Assembly (NCBI RefSeq): GCF_014207955.1 | Contig: NZ_JACHLK010000004.1 | Coordinates: 248,001-312,000 of the forward strand | Direction of reading: 5' to 3' | Source of the DNA: Acidovorax soli | Lineage (GTDB): Bacteria > Pseudomonadota > Gammaproteobacteria > Burkholderiales > Burkholderiaceae_C | Length of the DNA stretch: 64,000 nucleotides | Shown here: positions 1 through 10,274 of the stretch, piece by piece | Layout: every line of letters begins with the position of its first letter | How positions within the stretch are numbered: position 1 is the stretch's first letter | Translations under genes and position numbers: made by a program | The notes under the pieces: model-generated | Told to the model about the DNA's origin: nothing | The model's input: only the letters and a program-made list of their open reading frames with translations | Database searches by the model: none

Positions 1-546
1 GCAGGCCGACAGCACCACCAGGGTGGGCACCTTGCCCAGGGGGGCCAGGGCATCGCTCAAGATCTTGGGCGTGATGGGCTGCAGGTTCTTGCCGCCGGCG
101 TTGACGCTGAGCAGGCCGGGGTTGGCGTGGGTGGAGATGAACAGCAGCACGCGGTCGCGCGGACGCGCCACCTCGGCCGTCTTGGCCATCACGAGGGCGA
201 AGTTCTCGGCCGTGGCCTGCGGCCAGTCGGCGCTCTGGTCCTTGGCCGGGTTGGCCAGCTTGAGCATCAGCGCGTTCGGGTCGATCTCGCTGACCAGCTT
301 CTCGGCCAGCACCACGTCGTTGCGGAAGGCCTTGGCCTGCGAATGCATGGCAAAGCCGGCAAAGATGATGCGGCCCGGCGGTTCGGCCGGCGGTGGGGGT
401 GCGGGGGCGGCCTGGGGTTCCGGGGCTGGTGCTTCGGCCACCGGCGCCGGGGGGGCGGCGCAGCCAGCGGCCACGAGGGCCAGTGCCAGGGCACTGGCGT
501 GGAAGAAGCGCCGCCGGGCGGCGCTGGGAGCGAGGGAAGAATGCAT
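1..546 (-). CDS. C13-family (caspase-like) lipoprotein, C-terminus cut by window edge
   Basis: 182 residues are visible before the left edge. The start gives a basic n-region, a hydrophobic stretch and a lipobox ending at Cys29, so this should be a lipoprotein. A Pro/Ala-rich tether follows (about residues 31-57). The folded part has a beta strand leading to His140 (FISTHANPG) and another ending in LSAC with Cys182 at the very edge. This His/Cys pair on neighbouring strands is the clan CD (legumain/caspase-like) pattern, and C13-type lipoproteins of this kind are known in proteobacteria. Substrate unknown. It lies downstream of opgH but is separated by a terminator and has its own promoter candidate. 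The family call is inferred from the dyad and fold, with the rest of the protein unseen. Confidence 0.7.
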   Translation of the reverse strand, partial: MHSSLAPSAARRRFFHASALALALVAAGCAAPPAPVAEAPAPEPQAAPAPPPPAEPPGRIIFAGFAMHSQAKAFRNDVVLAEKLVSEIDPNALMLKLANPAKDQSADWPQATAENFALVMAKTAEVARPRDRVLLFISTHANPGLLSVNAGGKNLQPITPKILSDALAPLGKVPTLVVLSAC

Positions 547-625
547 CGAAGGCAGGTCCACAGGAAGGCAACAACAATCGGGAGAAACCGGCCCGCTGCG
601 CGCGGGCGGGCTCCGAAGCGTGCGT

Positions 626-653
626 ATCGTAAGGGAGTACCGTGGCCTGTCCA
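626..653 (-). promoter_or_regulatory. sigma70-type promoter candidate for the C13 lipoprotein
   Basis: On the minus strand, TGGACA (648-653) and TACGAT (626-631) are 16 bp apart, matching the -35 and -10 consensus at 5/6 and 4/6 positions. A start near 619 would leave a leader of about 73 nt before the ATG at 546. Prediction only. Confidence 0.4.
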
Positions 654-741
654 GCGCCTGTTTGGGTGAGTGGCCCAGGCACTGGTGTCGTTGTCATTCA
701 AGGTGGTCAATACTCGATTGCTATCGAATGTGTAGCGCTCA

Positions 742-768
742 AGAAAAAGCCGGTGCATGCACCGGCTT
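742..768 (-). terminator. Intrinsic terminator after opgH
   Basis: A perfect 22-bp palindrome (747-768, half-site AAGCCGGTGCA) is followed on the minus strand by a T-run. It sits just past the opgH stop and separates opgGH from the C13 lipoprotein gene. A shorter T-run on the other side makes it partly bidirectional. Confidence 0.8.
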
Positions 769-797
769 CGTGTTTTGTGGCATTTGTCACACTTTGC

Positions 798-2843
798 TCA
801 TGCGGCCCGCAGTGCCGGGCGCGCCAGCCGGCTGGCATGCAGCCAGGCGCGGCGCAGCACCGGGGGCGACCAGGCCTCCTCGGGGATCAGCAGCAGGCGC
901 TGCGCGCGCAGGGCACGGCCCAGGTCGATCTGGCTGGTCAGCACGGCCAGCGGAATCGCCAGCGCCAGTGGCAGGCCCACGGGCATGAGCCACAGCAGCG
1001 CGCTGCCGTCGACGAAGGCCACGCCCAGGGCGAGCAGGGCGATCACGGCCGTCATGGGGGCGAGCTGGCGCGTGGCCTGGCCCCAGGGCACGGCGTTGGC
1101 TTCGCGCGGGGGCGACTTCCACTGCAGCTCCAGGCCGGTGATGGCCAGCAGCACGAACAGCGAATGGGCCAGCATGCGCACGGGGGCCTGCAGGATGGCC
1201 AGCACGCTTTCGGCCATGGCGCTCTTGACCAGGCTCCAGCCGCCGCCGTACTGCGCCTGTTCGCGGCGCATGAACACGGCGGTCACGCCCAGGATGCGCG
1301 GCAGGAACAGCATGGACACCGTCCAGGCCCACAGGCCCAGCAGCTCGGCGGGCAGGATGTGCCAGTTGGCCACCACGGGCGCGCCCGACAGCCACAGCGC
1401 CGTGCCCAGCGTCAGGAAGGCCAGCCACAGTGGCGCCGACAGGTAGGCCATGGCGCCGGTCACGAACATCGAGCGGTGCACGGCATGGATGCCGGGCTCG
1501 GCCACCAGGCGCGCGTTCTGCAGGTTGCCCTGGCACCAGCGGCGGTCGCGCTGCAGCTCGGCCAGCAGGTCTGGCGGCTGCTGCTCGTAGCTGCCGATCA
1601 GGTCGGACACCAGCCACACGTGGTAGCCGGCGCGGCGCATCAGCGCGGCCTCGACGAAGTCGTGCGACAGGATGCCGCCCGACATGCCGCCCTGGCCCGG
1701 AATGGGCGCCAGCGCGCAGTGCTGCATGAACGGCTCCATGCGGATGATGGCGTTGTGGCCCCAGTAGTGCGACTCGCCCAGCTGCCAGTACTGCATGCCC
1801 AGGGTGAACAATCGGCCCGTGACGCGCGAGGCGAACTGCTGCGCGCGGGCGTGCAGCGTGACGTGGCCGATGGCCTGCGTCGCGGTCTGGATGATGCCGG
1901 CGCTGGGGTGGGCCTCCATCAGCTTGGCCATGGAAACGATGCAGTCGCCGCTCATCACGCTGTCGGCGTCGAGCACTACCATGTAGCGGTAGTCCTTGCC
2001 CCAGCGGCGGCAGAAGTCGGCCACGTTGCCGGCCTTGCGGTGGCTGCGGCGCGTGCGCAGGCGGTAGTACACCTGCACCTGGGGCTGCTGGGCATGCTCG
2101 GCCAGCGCGCTGCGCAGGTCTTCCCAGGCGGCGCGTTCGGCCTTGGCAATGGCGGGGTCGTAGCTGTCGGACAGCACGAACACGTCGAAGGTGGCACCGT
2201 GGCCCGTGGCCGCGACCGACTCGCAGGTGGCACGCAGGCCGGCGAACACGGTGGCCACGTCCTCGTTGCAGATCGGCATGATGATGGCGGTGCGCGCATC
2301 GGGTGCCAGCGTGTGCGAGGCCACGCTTTTTGCCGACAGCGCATGGCGGTCGCCGCGCACCATGACCCAAAAGCCCATCATGCCGGTCATGAAGCCGGTG
2401 ACCACCCAGGCCGATAGCAGGGCGAACAATGCCATCTGGCCATAACCCAGCCAGGCGTTGTCGTAGTCGGGTTGCACGCCGGCGAAGAGGGTGGTGGCCA
2501 GGGTGGTGGAGAGCACCGTCAGCAGCGCGAAGGTCCAGCGGCGGCGCTGGGCCGCGCCTTGCCAGGCCTCTGCCTGCGCGGGCGCTGCCGGGCCCTGGCC
2601 GCCACGGCCCGTGAGGCGCGACAGCAGGGCGGTGCCGATGCTGTTCCAGAAGCCGCGCCAGGGCAGGGGCGGCATGGAGCCGCGGTTCAGCGGCGGCGCC
2701 GTCACGGAGTTCGGGTGCCGCTCCTCGCGCAGCGCGCTGCGCTGGCTGCGGTGCTCGCCATGCAGCGCCACCACGACGGCGCCGTTGTCTTGGGAGGCGG
2801 CAGCCTCCGGCAGGCTTACTCGGGAAGAATGATGTGCGTCCAT
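798..2843 (-). CDS. mdoH: Glucans biosynthesis glucosyltransferase H
   Basis: Inner-membrane GT2 transferase that builds the linear beta-1,2-glucan backbone of osmoregulated periplasmic glucans from UDP-glucose. 681 residues. Visible GT2 signatures are FVLSDSYDP, the DxD-type VLDADSVMSGD, LSHDF and the acceptor motif QRDRRWCQGN. Membrane segments occur before the catalytic domain (about residues 100-170) and in the C-terminal third. The N-terminus is shorter than the roughly 850-residue E. coli protein. I chose the start MDAHHSS, which overlaps the end of mdoG by 28 nt and implies coupled translation; an upstream in-frame start would run about 120 nt into mdoG. mdoG and mdoH form one operon closed by the terminator at 742-768. 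Confidence 0.93.
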   Translation of the reverse strand: MDAHHSSRVSLPEAAASQDNGAVVVALHGEHRSQRSALREERHPNSVTAPPLNRGSMPPLPWRGFWNSIGTALLSRLTGRGGQGPAAPAQAEAWQGAAQRRRWTFALLTVLSTTLATTLFAGVQPDYDNAWLGYGQMALFALLSAWVVTGFMTGMMGFWVMVRGDRHALSAKSVASHTLAPDARTAIIMPICNEDVATVFAGLRATCESVAATGHGATFDVFVLSDSYDPAIAKAERAAWEDLRSALAEHAQQPQVQVYYRLRTRRSHRKAGNVADFCRRWGKDYRYMVVLDADSVMSGDCIVSMAKLMEAHPSAGIIQTATQAIGHVTLHARAQQFASRVTGRLFTLGMQYWQLGESHYWGHNAIIRMEPFMQHCALAPIPGQGGMSGGILSHDFVEAALMRRAGYHVWLVSDLIGSYEQQPPDLLAELQRDRRWCQGNLQNARLVAEPGIHAVHRSMFVTGAMAYLSAPLWLAFLTLGTALWLSGAPVVANWHILPAELLGLWAWTVSMLFLPRILGVTAVFMRREQAQYGGGWSLVKSAMAESVLAILQAPVRMLAHSLFVLLAITGLELQWKSPPREANAVPWGQATRQLAPMTAVIALLALGVAFVDGSALLWLMPVGLPLALAIPLAVLTSQIDLGRALRAQRLLLIPEEAWSPPVLRRAWLHASRLARPALRAA

Positions 2844-4387
2844 GTTTCGCTCACAGCGTGGTTGTCGTGTTGAAGGAAGGCGCGCAGCTCGATCGGGCGA
2901 TCGCTCTGCTGGCGCTGCACGCGCACGGTCATGCGCCACTGCCCGTTGGCAGGGTTGCGGTAGGCCGCGTTTTCGAGAACCTTGCCGTTGGCATCGGCCG
3001 TGACCACGGCCTTCACGGCGGCGTCGGCCGGCAGGGCCGCGAGGGCCGGGCCGTTGAAATCGACCACGTACTGCACCTGCTGGCGCAGCTCCTGCGCGCT
3101 TTGCTTGGTAAAGCCCGTGCCGCGGCGCGATTGGGTGACCCAGCTGCCCGGCGGGCGCTGCTGCGCGTCGCCTTGCCAGGCCAGCTCGTACGCAAACTCC
3201 AGCGGGGTGCCGGGCGCAGGCAGCTTGGCCGGCACCCAGTAGGCGACGATGTTGTCGTGCGTTTCGTCGGGGGTGTTGTTCTGCACCAGCTCCACGCGGC
3301 CCGGGCCCCAGTCGTGCAGCGGGCGCACCCAGGCGCTGGGGCGGCGCTCATAGCGCGCCTCCACGTCCTCGTAGCTGGCCCACTGGCGGTCGCGCTGCAT
3401 CAGGCCGAAGCCCTTGGGGTTGGTGGTCGTGAACGAGGTCACCAAGGTGCTGCCGGGGTTCTGCAGCGGGCGCCACAGCCACTCGCCCTCGCCCGTGGCG
3501 ACCATCAGGCCGTCGGAGTCGTGCACCTCGGGGCGGAAGTCCTGCTTGCGCGGCTGGTTCTCGCCGAAGAAGAACATGCTGGTCAGCGGCGCCACGCCCA
3601 GCGTGCCGATGGCCTGCGGCGCGTTGCCGCGCACGAAGACCCGGGCGCGCACCGTGGTCACGGTCTGCGCGCCGGGGCGGATGTCGAAGCGGTAGGCGCC
3701 CGTGGCGCGGGGCGAATCGAGCAGCGCAAACACCGTGGCCTGCGTGCTGCCGGCCTCGGGACGCACCAGCCAGAAGTCGGTGAAGCGCGGGAACTCCTCA
3801 CCGCCGCTGCCGCCCACCGTGTCGATGGCCAGGCCACGCGCCGACAGGCCGTACTGCTGGCCCGCACCGAGCGCGCGGAAGTAGCTCGCGCCCTGGAACA
3901 CGGCCAGCTCGTCCTTGTAGTCGGCCGAGTTCAGGTGGTTGTGCAGGCGAAAGCCGGCAAAGCCCAGGTCGCCCCAGGCCTGGGGCTGCACGGTGTTCTT
4001 GCCATAGTCGAAGTCGGTGCGGCTGTAGGCAATGTCGCGCGTGCCGGTGGGCGTGACCTCGTGCAGGCGCACGGGCTGGGTCTGGTACAGGCCCAGGTGG
4101 AAGAACATGGCCTCAAAGGGCAGTTTCTCGGCACGCCACAGCGCGCGCTCGGGTTGGTAGCGGATGTCGCGCACCTGGTCGTAGTCGAGCCGGGCCAGGT
4201 CGGCGGGCAGCTTGTCGCTGGCGGGGGTGAAGGGCTTGTCGGCGCGTTCGCGCGCCAGGCGGGTCAGGCTTTCGAAATCGAAGGCCTGTGCCTGCGCCAG
4301 GCCCGCCACCAGCCAGGCCGACAGCGCCACGGCGGCCGCTGCACGGCGGCGCAGCGTGCGAGAAAAAGAAGGAAAGACAGCATCCAT
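2816..4387 (-). CDS. mdoG: Glucans biosynthesis protein G, periplasmic
   Basis: Periplasmic protein needed to branch or release osmoregulated periplasmic glucans, working with MdoH. 523 residues. The signal peptide has an RTLRRR n-region, a hydrophobic core and an AQA cleavage site near residue 35. The mature part begins FDFESLTRLARERA and holds family-typical stretches such as RDIRYQPERALW, SSYFRA-like SYFRALG, GEEFPRFTDFWL and the C-terminal WTHIILPE. The length fits the OpgG/OpgD family (about 510-550). The ATG at 4387 has only a weak AGGTG upstream. A near-consensus sigma54 promoter lies at 4400-4415 and would start transcription about 2 nt before this ATG, so either the mRNA is nearly leaderless or another promoter contributes. 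Confidence 0.93.
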   Translation of the reverse strand: MDAVFPSFSRTLRRRAAAAVALSAWLVAGLAQAQAFDFESLTRLARERADKPFTPASDKLPADLARLDYDQVRDIRYQPERALWRAEKLPFEAMFFHLGLYQTQPVRLHEVTPTGTRDIAYSRTDFDYGKNTVQPQAWGDLGFAGFRLHNHLNSADYKDELAVFQGASYFRALGAGQQYGLSARGLAIDTVGGSGGEEFPRFTDFWLVRPEAGSTQATVFALLDSPRATGAYRFDIRPGAQTVTTVRARVFVRGNAPQAIGTLGVAPLTSMFFFGENQPRKQDFRPEVHDSDGLMVATGEGEWLWRPLQNPGSTLVTSFTTTNPKGFGLMQRDRQWASYEDVEARYERRPSAWVRPLHDWGPGRVELVQNNTPDETHDNIVAYWVPAKLPAPGTPLEFAYELAWQGDAQQRPPGSWVTQSRRGTGFTKQSAQELRQQVQYVVDFNGPALAALPADAAVKAVVTADANGKVLENAAYRNPANGQWRMTVRVQRQQSDRPIELRAFLQHDNHAVSETWTHIILPE

Positions 4388-4399
4388 GCCAGCACCTAG

Positions 4400-4415
4400 G
4401 GCAAACCCTGTGCCA
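4400..4415 (-). promoter_or_regulatory. Sigma54 (-24/-12) promoter candidate for mdoGH
   Basis: Minus-strand TGGCAC-A-GGGT-TTGC-C matches the sigma54 consensus TGGCACRN4TTGCW at every fixed position except the last W, with exact GG/GC spacing. Predicted start near 4389, just ahead of the mdoG ATG at 4387. The gene upstream encodes a sigma54-dependent activator, and a matching activator site lies about 130 bp upstream. Not experimentally shown. Confidence 0.6.
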
Positions 4416-4508
4416 GCACGAAAAAATCCTGCGGTATCAACGACTTAGGGCGGCCCTGGCCTGTAAGCAGATGTGCAGTGCAGCAAAATGGCCCGAAAAC
4501 CGCTGTTT

Positions 4509-4528
4509 TTGTCGCCGGATGGCGACAA
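4509..4528 (+). promoter_or_regulatory. Candidate GlrR/QseF enhancer site (TGTC-N10-GACA)
   Basis: TTGTCGCC-GGAT-GGCGACAA is a perfect 8-bp inverted repeat that contains TGTC-N10-GACA, the site described for GlrR upstream of enterobacterial glmY. Its centre is about 130 bp upstream of the predicted mdoG sigma54 start, a usual enhancer distance. A weaker copy (TGTC-N10-GACG, 4577-4594) lies in the 3' end of the glrR gene itself. Confidence 0.55.
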
Positions 4529-4569
4529 GGGCCGGGCCGGTGGCCGCCAATCCCTTTGAAATCAAGGAC

Positions 4570-6006
<1,437 letters not shown>

Positions 6007-6008
6007 GG

Positions 6009-6653
6009 TCAGCGCGCCTCGCTGGCGGCCGGGGCGGCAGGGCGCGCGGTCATGCTGCGCTCGATGGCGCGCACGGCCTCCAGGCGCTCGTTGAGCTGGT
6101 CGGTGCGGCGCTGGGCCTCGCGCAGCTGCTGGGCCTGGCGCTCGAGCTGCTCCTCCAGCCGGCGTTGCTGCAGCAGGCGCCCTTCCAGCAGGCGTGCCAG
6201 GGGGTGCAGGGGCTGGGTGGCCGCATCGTTGTGGCCCAGCAGGCGCTGCACCAGGGCCAGGGCGCGCGCGGTGTCCACCGGCTGGCGCGTCTGCGCCAGC
6301 GCCAGCGCCAGGTTCAGCGGGCTGGCGGCCAGGGTGTCCTCGGCCTCGCCCAGGCGCGCGATCTCGCGCGTGAGTTCGGCGGGCGCCATGCGCTGCACGC
6401 GGTCGGCATAGGCCAGCGTCAGCGCCACCTGGGATACCTCGGGCGCGGGCGGCATGGCCGGCGCGGCGGGCAGGGGCGTGGGCTCGGCCGGCGGTGGCAC
6501 GGGCAGAGGCGCCGGCACCACCACGGCCACGGGCGCGGGCGGCGAGCGCGGCGGCGCAGGGCTGGTGCAGCCGGCCAGCAGCGCGGCCGGTGCCAGCACC
6601 AGCGTGCCGATCGGGAACCGTCTGGCGCGGCGGAGGGACGGGCTAGGAGGCAT
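6009..6653 (-). CDS. qseG: QseG-like lipoprotein of the QseEGF system
   Basis: 214-residue lipoprotein with a basic n-region and a lipobox LLAGC. A Pro/Ala-rich linker (about 35-75) follows, then a helical domain and a C-terminal coiled coil rich in Arg/Gln/Glu (about 155-205, ERQAQQLREAQRRTDQL). In enterobacteria QseG is an outer-membrane lipoprotein that contacts the kinase QseE and stimulates it. The identification here rests mainly on position: it lies exactly between the kinase and regulator genes, overlapping the kinase by 11 nt and ending 2 nt before the regulator. Sequence identity to the enterobacterial protein looks low, so it may be a functional analogue. Confidence 0.72.
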   Translation of the reverse strand: MPPSPSLRRARRFPIGTLVLAPAALLAGCTSPAPPRSPPAPVAVVVPAPLPVPPPAEPTPLPAAPAMPPAPEVSQVALTLAYADRVQRMAPAELTREIARLGEAEDTLAASPLNLALALAQTRQPVDTARALALVQRLLGHNDAATQPLHPLARLLEGRLLQQRRLEEQLERQAQQLREAQRRTDQLNERLEAVRAIERSMTARPAAPAASEAR

Positions 6654-8103
6654 GGGGCAGTTCGATGCGAAAGAAGGAATGGTCGCCATCTTCCACCAGT
6701 TCCACCCGGCCCCCGTGGGCGCTGATGTATTCCTGGACGATGGACAGGCCCACCCCGGTGCCGCGCACGGCATCCTCGGGTTGGCGGGCACCACGGTAGA
6801 AGGGCTCGAAGACATGGGGCCGGTCGGCCGGGGCCACGCCCGGGCCCTGGTCGATGGCGTCGATGCGCACCCGCCCCGGCACGCGCGACACGGCCAGGCG
6901 CACCGTGCCCTGCTTGGGCGAGAAGCGGATGGCGTTGGACAGCAGGTTGCCGATGGCCGAGGCGATCTTGTCGCCATCGAGGTCCAGCGACACGGGTGAG
7001 CCTTCCACCCGCACGCGCAGGCCGCGGGCCTGCCACTGCAGGCGCTGGGACTCGACCTCGGCCTCCAGCAGCGCCAGCAGGTCGGTGTCGCGCCGGTGCA
7101 GTTGCCGCGCCTCGAAGGCCGCTGCATTGAAGCGCAGCAGCGCCTCGATCTCGTTTTGCAGCACCAGGGTGTTGTGGTGCAGGATCTGCGCGACTTCCTG
7201 CTGGCCGGGGTTGAGCTCGCCGGTCACGCCGTCCTGCAGCAGGGCCACGCCCTCGCGCATCGAGGCCAGCGGGGTCTTGAGCTCGTGCGAGACATGGCGC
7301 AGGAAGCGCGCCTTGTCCGAGTCGAGCTCCAAGAGGCGCAGGCGCAGCCATTCGAGCTGCAGGCCCACGCGGCGCACGTCGGCCGGGCCGCTGATCTGGA
7401 TGGGCTGCTCCAGGTCGTTCTCGCCCAGCAGGCGGATCGCGCCTTCGAGCCGCTTGAACGGGCGCGCCAGCCAGATGCCGAAGGACAGGGCCAGCACCAG
7501 CGCCAGCACGATCACGCCCACCACCTGGTGGGTCACGTCGCGGCGGCTCGCGTCCACCTTGGCCTGCAGGGCGCTGTTGCGCTCGGCGTTGAGTTCCTGC
7601 ACGGCCTGCACGATGGCATTGTTCAGCGTGTCCAGCGCGACGAACTCCTCGGCCACGGCGCGTTCGTTCTCCAGCGACACCGCGGCCGGCGCCGCCACCA
7701 GCGACTGCACCGTGGCCAGGTGGGCGCGCCACTGCGCTACATGCCTGGCGGGCAGCCCGCCGTCCTGCAGCTGCTGCAGGGTCTGCTGGGCCTCGCGCGC
7801 GATGTCGTCGAAGCCCTTGCGCAATTGCGCATCGCCCAGCACCAGCGACTGGCGCGCCGTGCGCTCCATGGTCTGGCCGCGCTGGCCCAGGGCCTGGGCG
7901 GCGGCGCTCAGGCGTGTGGCCTGCACCGCGCCCTCGCGGCTTTGCACCATGAGCTGTTCCAGCGAGTACAGCGCGCCGAGCGAACTGGCGCCCAGCAGGC
8001 CCGCGATCAGCAGAAAGGCCAGCAGCAGCAGTTGCTGGAACGACAGCCCGTGCAGCCGGTTCCTGCCGGGGTCGGCTGCGGGGGGCGTGCGGGTGTCCGC
8101 CAT
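6643..8103 (-). CDS. glrK: Sensor histidine kinase QseE/GlrK
   Basis: Inner-membrane kinase of the QseEGF (GlrKR) system. 486 residues. Two membrane segments (about 23-45 and 193-212) flank a helical periplasmic sensor of about 145 residues. After a HAMP-like region the H-box is FLRHVSHELKTPLASM with phospho-acceptor His273. The N-box is GNLLSNAIRFS, and G-boxes DQGPGVA and GTGVGLSIV complete the ATPase. It is the first gene of the qseE-qseG-qseF set and begins 16 nt after the miaB stop, so it is probably co-transcribed with miaB. The signal sensed is unknown; in enterobacteria adrenergic compounds, sulfate, phosphate and envelope state have been proposed. Confidence 0.9.
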   Translation of the reverse strand: MADTRTPPAADPGRNRLHGLSFQQLLLLAFLLIAGLLGASSLGALYSLEQLMVQSREGAVQATRLSAAAQALGQRGQTMERTARQSLVLGDAQLRKGFDDIAREAQQTLQQLQDGGLPARHVAQWRAHLATVQSLVAAPAAVSLENERAVAEEFVALDTLNNAIVQAVQELNAERNSALQAKVDASRRDVTHQVVGVIVLALVLALSFGIWLARPFKRLEGAIRLLGENDLEQPIQISGPADVRRVGLQLEWLRLRLLELDSDKARFLRHVSHELKTPLASMREGVALLQDGVTGELNPGQQEVAQILHHNTLVLQNEIEALLRFNAAAFEARQLHRRDTDLLALLEAEVESQRLQWQARGLRVRVEGSPVSLDLDGDKIASAIGNLLSNAIRFSPKQGTVRLAVSRVPGRVRIDAIDQGPGVAPADRPHVFEPFYRGARQPEDAVRGTGVGLSIVQEYISAHGGRVELVEDGDHSFFRIELPHAS

Positions 8104-8119
8104 CGAGGCTGTCGCAGGA

Positions 8120-9460
8120 TCAGGCCGTGGCCGTCTCGTTCACCACGACTTCGCCGCGCAGGGTGTAGGCCTTGGCCTCGGTGATGGTCACGTCCACCAT
8201 CTGGCCCACCAGGCGCGGCTGGCCCACGAAGTTGACCACGCGGTTGCACTCGGTGCGGCCCATGAGTTCGGTGGCATCGCGCTTGGAGGCGCCTTCCACC
8301 AGGATGCGCTGCACCGTGCCCACGCGGCTCTCGCTGATGGACTTGATGTTGGCGTTGATCACCGCCTGCAGGTGCTGCAGGCGGCGCAGCTTCACGTCGT
8401 GCGGCGTGTCGTCGTGCAGGCCGGCTGCAGGCGTGCCGGGGCGCGGGCTGAAGATGAAGCTGAAGCTGTTGTCGAAGTGGATGTCGTCGATCAGCTTCAT
8501 CATCTTGTTGAAATCGTCCTCCGTCTCGCCGGGGAAGCCCACGATGAAGTCGCTGCTCATGGCCAGGTCGGGGCGGATGGCGCGCAGCTTGCGCACCGTG
8601 CTCTTGTACTCCATGGCCGTGTAGCCGCGCTTCATGGCCATCAGGATGCGGTCGCTGCCATGCTGCACCGGCAGGTGCAGGTGGTTGGCCAGCTTGGGGA
8701 TGCTGGCGTAGGCCGCGATCAGGCGCGGCGTGAACTCGTTGGGGTGGCTGGTGGTGTAGCGGATGCGCTCGATGCCGGGGATCTCGGCCACGTATTCGAG
8801 CAGCAGCGCGAAGTCGGCGATCTCGGCGGTGCCGCCCATCTTGCCCAGGTAGGCGTTCACGTTCTGGCCCAGCAGGGTGATTTCCTTGACGCCCTGGTCG
8901 GCCAGGCCTGCCACTTCCACCAGCACGTCGTCGAAGGGGCGGCTGACCTCCTCGCCACGCGTGTAGGGCACCACGCAGTAGCTGCAGTACTTGCTGCAGC
9001 CTTCCATGATGGAGACAAAGGCGCTGGCGCCCTCGACGCGCGCCGGGGGCAGGTGGTCGAACTTCTCGATCTCGGGGAAGCTGATGTCCACCTGCGGGCG
9101 GTCCAGGCGCTCGCGCTGGTTCAACAGCTCGGGCAGGCGGTGCAGGGTCTGAGGGCCGAAGACCACGTCCACATAGGGCGCGCGCTTGATGATCTCGGCG
9201 CCTTCCTGGCTGGCCACGCAGCCGCCTACGCCGATCTTCACGCCGCGCGCCTTCAGGTGCTTGAAGCGGCCCAGGTCGCTGAACACCTTCTCCTGCGCCT
9301 TCTCGCGCACCGAGCAGGTGTTGAACAGGATCAGGTCGGCTTCTTCCGCGTTCTCGGTGGGCTCGTAGCCCTGGGCGGCGTTGAGCACGTCGGCCATCTT
9401 GTCCGAGTCGTACTCGTTCATCTGGCAGCCGAAGGTTTTGATGAAGACTTTTTTGGCCAT
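8120..9460 (-). CDS. miaB: tRNA-2-methylthio-N6-dimethylallyladenosine synthase MiaB
   Basis: Cytosolic radical-SAM methylthiotransferase that converts i6A37 to ms2i6A37 in tRNAs reading UNN codons. 446 residues, the normal family length. The N-terminal UPF0004 domain carries Cys12 (FGCQMN), Cys49 (NTCSVR) and Cys81 (GGCVA) for the auxiliary cluster. The radical-SAM motif is [10 protein letters not shown] with Cys155, Cys159 and Cys162. A C-terminal TRAM domain follows. The start [12 protein letters not shown] is the family start; an open frame continues upstream but has no homologous sequence. The spacing to glrK (16 nt) suggests one transcript. Confidence 0.97.
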   Translation of the reverse strand: MAKKVFIKTFGCQMNEYDSDKMADVLNAAQGYEPTENAEEADLILFNTCSVREKAQEKVFSDLGRFKHLKARGVKIGVGGCVASQEGAEIIKRAPYVDVVFGPQTLHRLPELLNQRERLDRPQVDISFPEIEKFDHLPPARVEGASAFVSIMEGCSKYCSYCVVPYTRGEEVSRPFDDVLVEVAGLADQGVKEITLLGQNVNAYLGKMGGTAEIADFALLLEYVAEIPGIERIRYTTSHPNEFTPRLIAAYASIPKLANHLHLPVQHGSDRILMAMKRGYTAMEYKSTVRKLRAIRPDLAMSSDFIVGFPGETEDDFNKMMKLIDDIHFDNSFSFIFSPRPGTPAAGLHDDTPHDVKLRRLQHLQAVINANIKSISESRVGTVQRILVEGASKRDATELMGRTECNRVVNFVGQPRLVGQMVDVTITEAKAYTLRGEVVVNETATA

Positions 9461-9570
9461 GGCAGTCAATCTCGTGTCCGAATGGGGATGCGGCGGCGCG
9501 CGTGGGGCGGCCGCTGGGGGGCAGGGCGGGGCGCCGGGCGACCTGCAGGGGCCGGCCCGGGCCGGGCGGC

Positions 9571-10005
9571 TTACTTCTTGACCGGGTCCGACTCGGTGCG
9601 GAAGTTGAAGTGGATCTCGCCCGAGCCCTTGCGTGGCTGGGCGGCTTCGCCTTCGGTCAGGATCCAGGCGGACAGCAGCATGCCCGTGCTGTTCTCGACC
9701 AGGTAGTTGACCTTGAAGGTCTGGCCCTGCACCGTGTGCAGCATGACCAGCGTGTTCTGTGGCGTGAACAGGCGCATGCCGGGCGCCATGCGGATGGGGT
9801 TGCCGTTGAGCGTGGCCTGCGAGCCGGCCAGCACGGTCAGGTTGCCGCGCAGCGAGGCGTCGGGGAAATTGCGCATTTCGCCCATGCCGCCGGGCACCTG
9901 CTGGGCCTGGGCCGGGAGGGCGGCGCACAGCAGCGCGACGGCCAGGCCGCTCAGGGACAGGGCTTTGCGGGCCTGGGAGATCAGGGCGGGGGTGCAGCGG
10001 TTCAT
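9571..10005 (-). CDS. Small secreted protein of unknown function
   Basis: 144 residues starting [11 protein letters not shown], with a clear signal peptide ending in PAQA|QQ near residue 35. The mature part of about 110 residues is compact and rich in beta-type sequence ([46 protein letters not shown]) and ends in Lys-Lys. No catalytic motif or Cys pair is visible. An upstream in-frame start would add 32 residues ahead of the signal peptide and is unlikely. It is transcribed in the same direction as miaB, about 110 nt upstream of it, and follows the tRNA terminator. I recognise it only as a conserved hypothetical periplasmic protein type. Confidence 0.7.
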   Translation of the reverse strand: MNRCTPALISQARKALSLSGLAVALLCAALPAQAQQVPGGMGEMRNFPDASLRGNLTVLAGSQATLNGNPIRMAPGMRLFTPQNTLVMLHTVQGQTFKVNYLVENSTGMLLSAWILTEGEAAQPRKGSGEIHFNFRTESDPVKK

Positions 10006-10131
10006 GGTGTGTATCCAGAGGCTGTGGGCCAAGGTGGGGAGGTCGATTTTACCGGCCGGTGCAGGGGCAAAGGCCTTGGGAAACAAGGTCTTACCGGGCA
10101 CAGCGTGCGCCGAAACAACGCGCGCGCAAAG

Positions 10132-10165
10132 AAAAAACCCGCAACGCCGGGGCGTTACGGGTTTT
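10132..10165 (-). terminator. Intrinsic terminator after tRNA-Met
   Basis: On the minus strand, AAAACCCGTAACGCC pairs with GGCGTTGCGGGTTTT, leaving a very small loop, and a run of T follows. It lies 7 nt after the tRNA 3' end. Confidence 0.85.
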
Positions 10166-10171
10166 CAGATT

Positions 10172-10248
10172 TGGTGGTGGTAGGTGGACTTGAACCACCG
10201 ACATCAGCATTATGAATGCTGCGCTCTAACCAACTGAGCTATACCACC
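10172..10248 (-). tRNA. tRNA-Met (CAT), elongator type
   Basis: 77 nt including an encoded CCA end. Acceptor arms GGTGGTA and TACCACC pair over 7 bp. The D-arm is AGCTCAGTTGGTTAGAGC. Anticodon stem CAGCA/TGCTG closes loop TTCATAA with anticodon CAT. The T-arm GGTGG-TTCAAGT-CCACC is intact. The first base pair is G-C rather than the C1-A72 mismatch of initiator tRNA, so it is elongator Met. A tRNA-Ile(CAT) with lysidine is possible by anticodon alone, but the body resembles elongator tRNA-Met. Confidence 0.95.
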
Positions 10249-10274
10249 GCAAGACTGAGATTATAGAACAAAAA

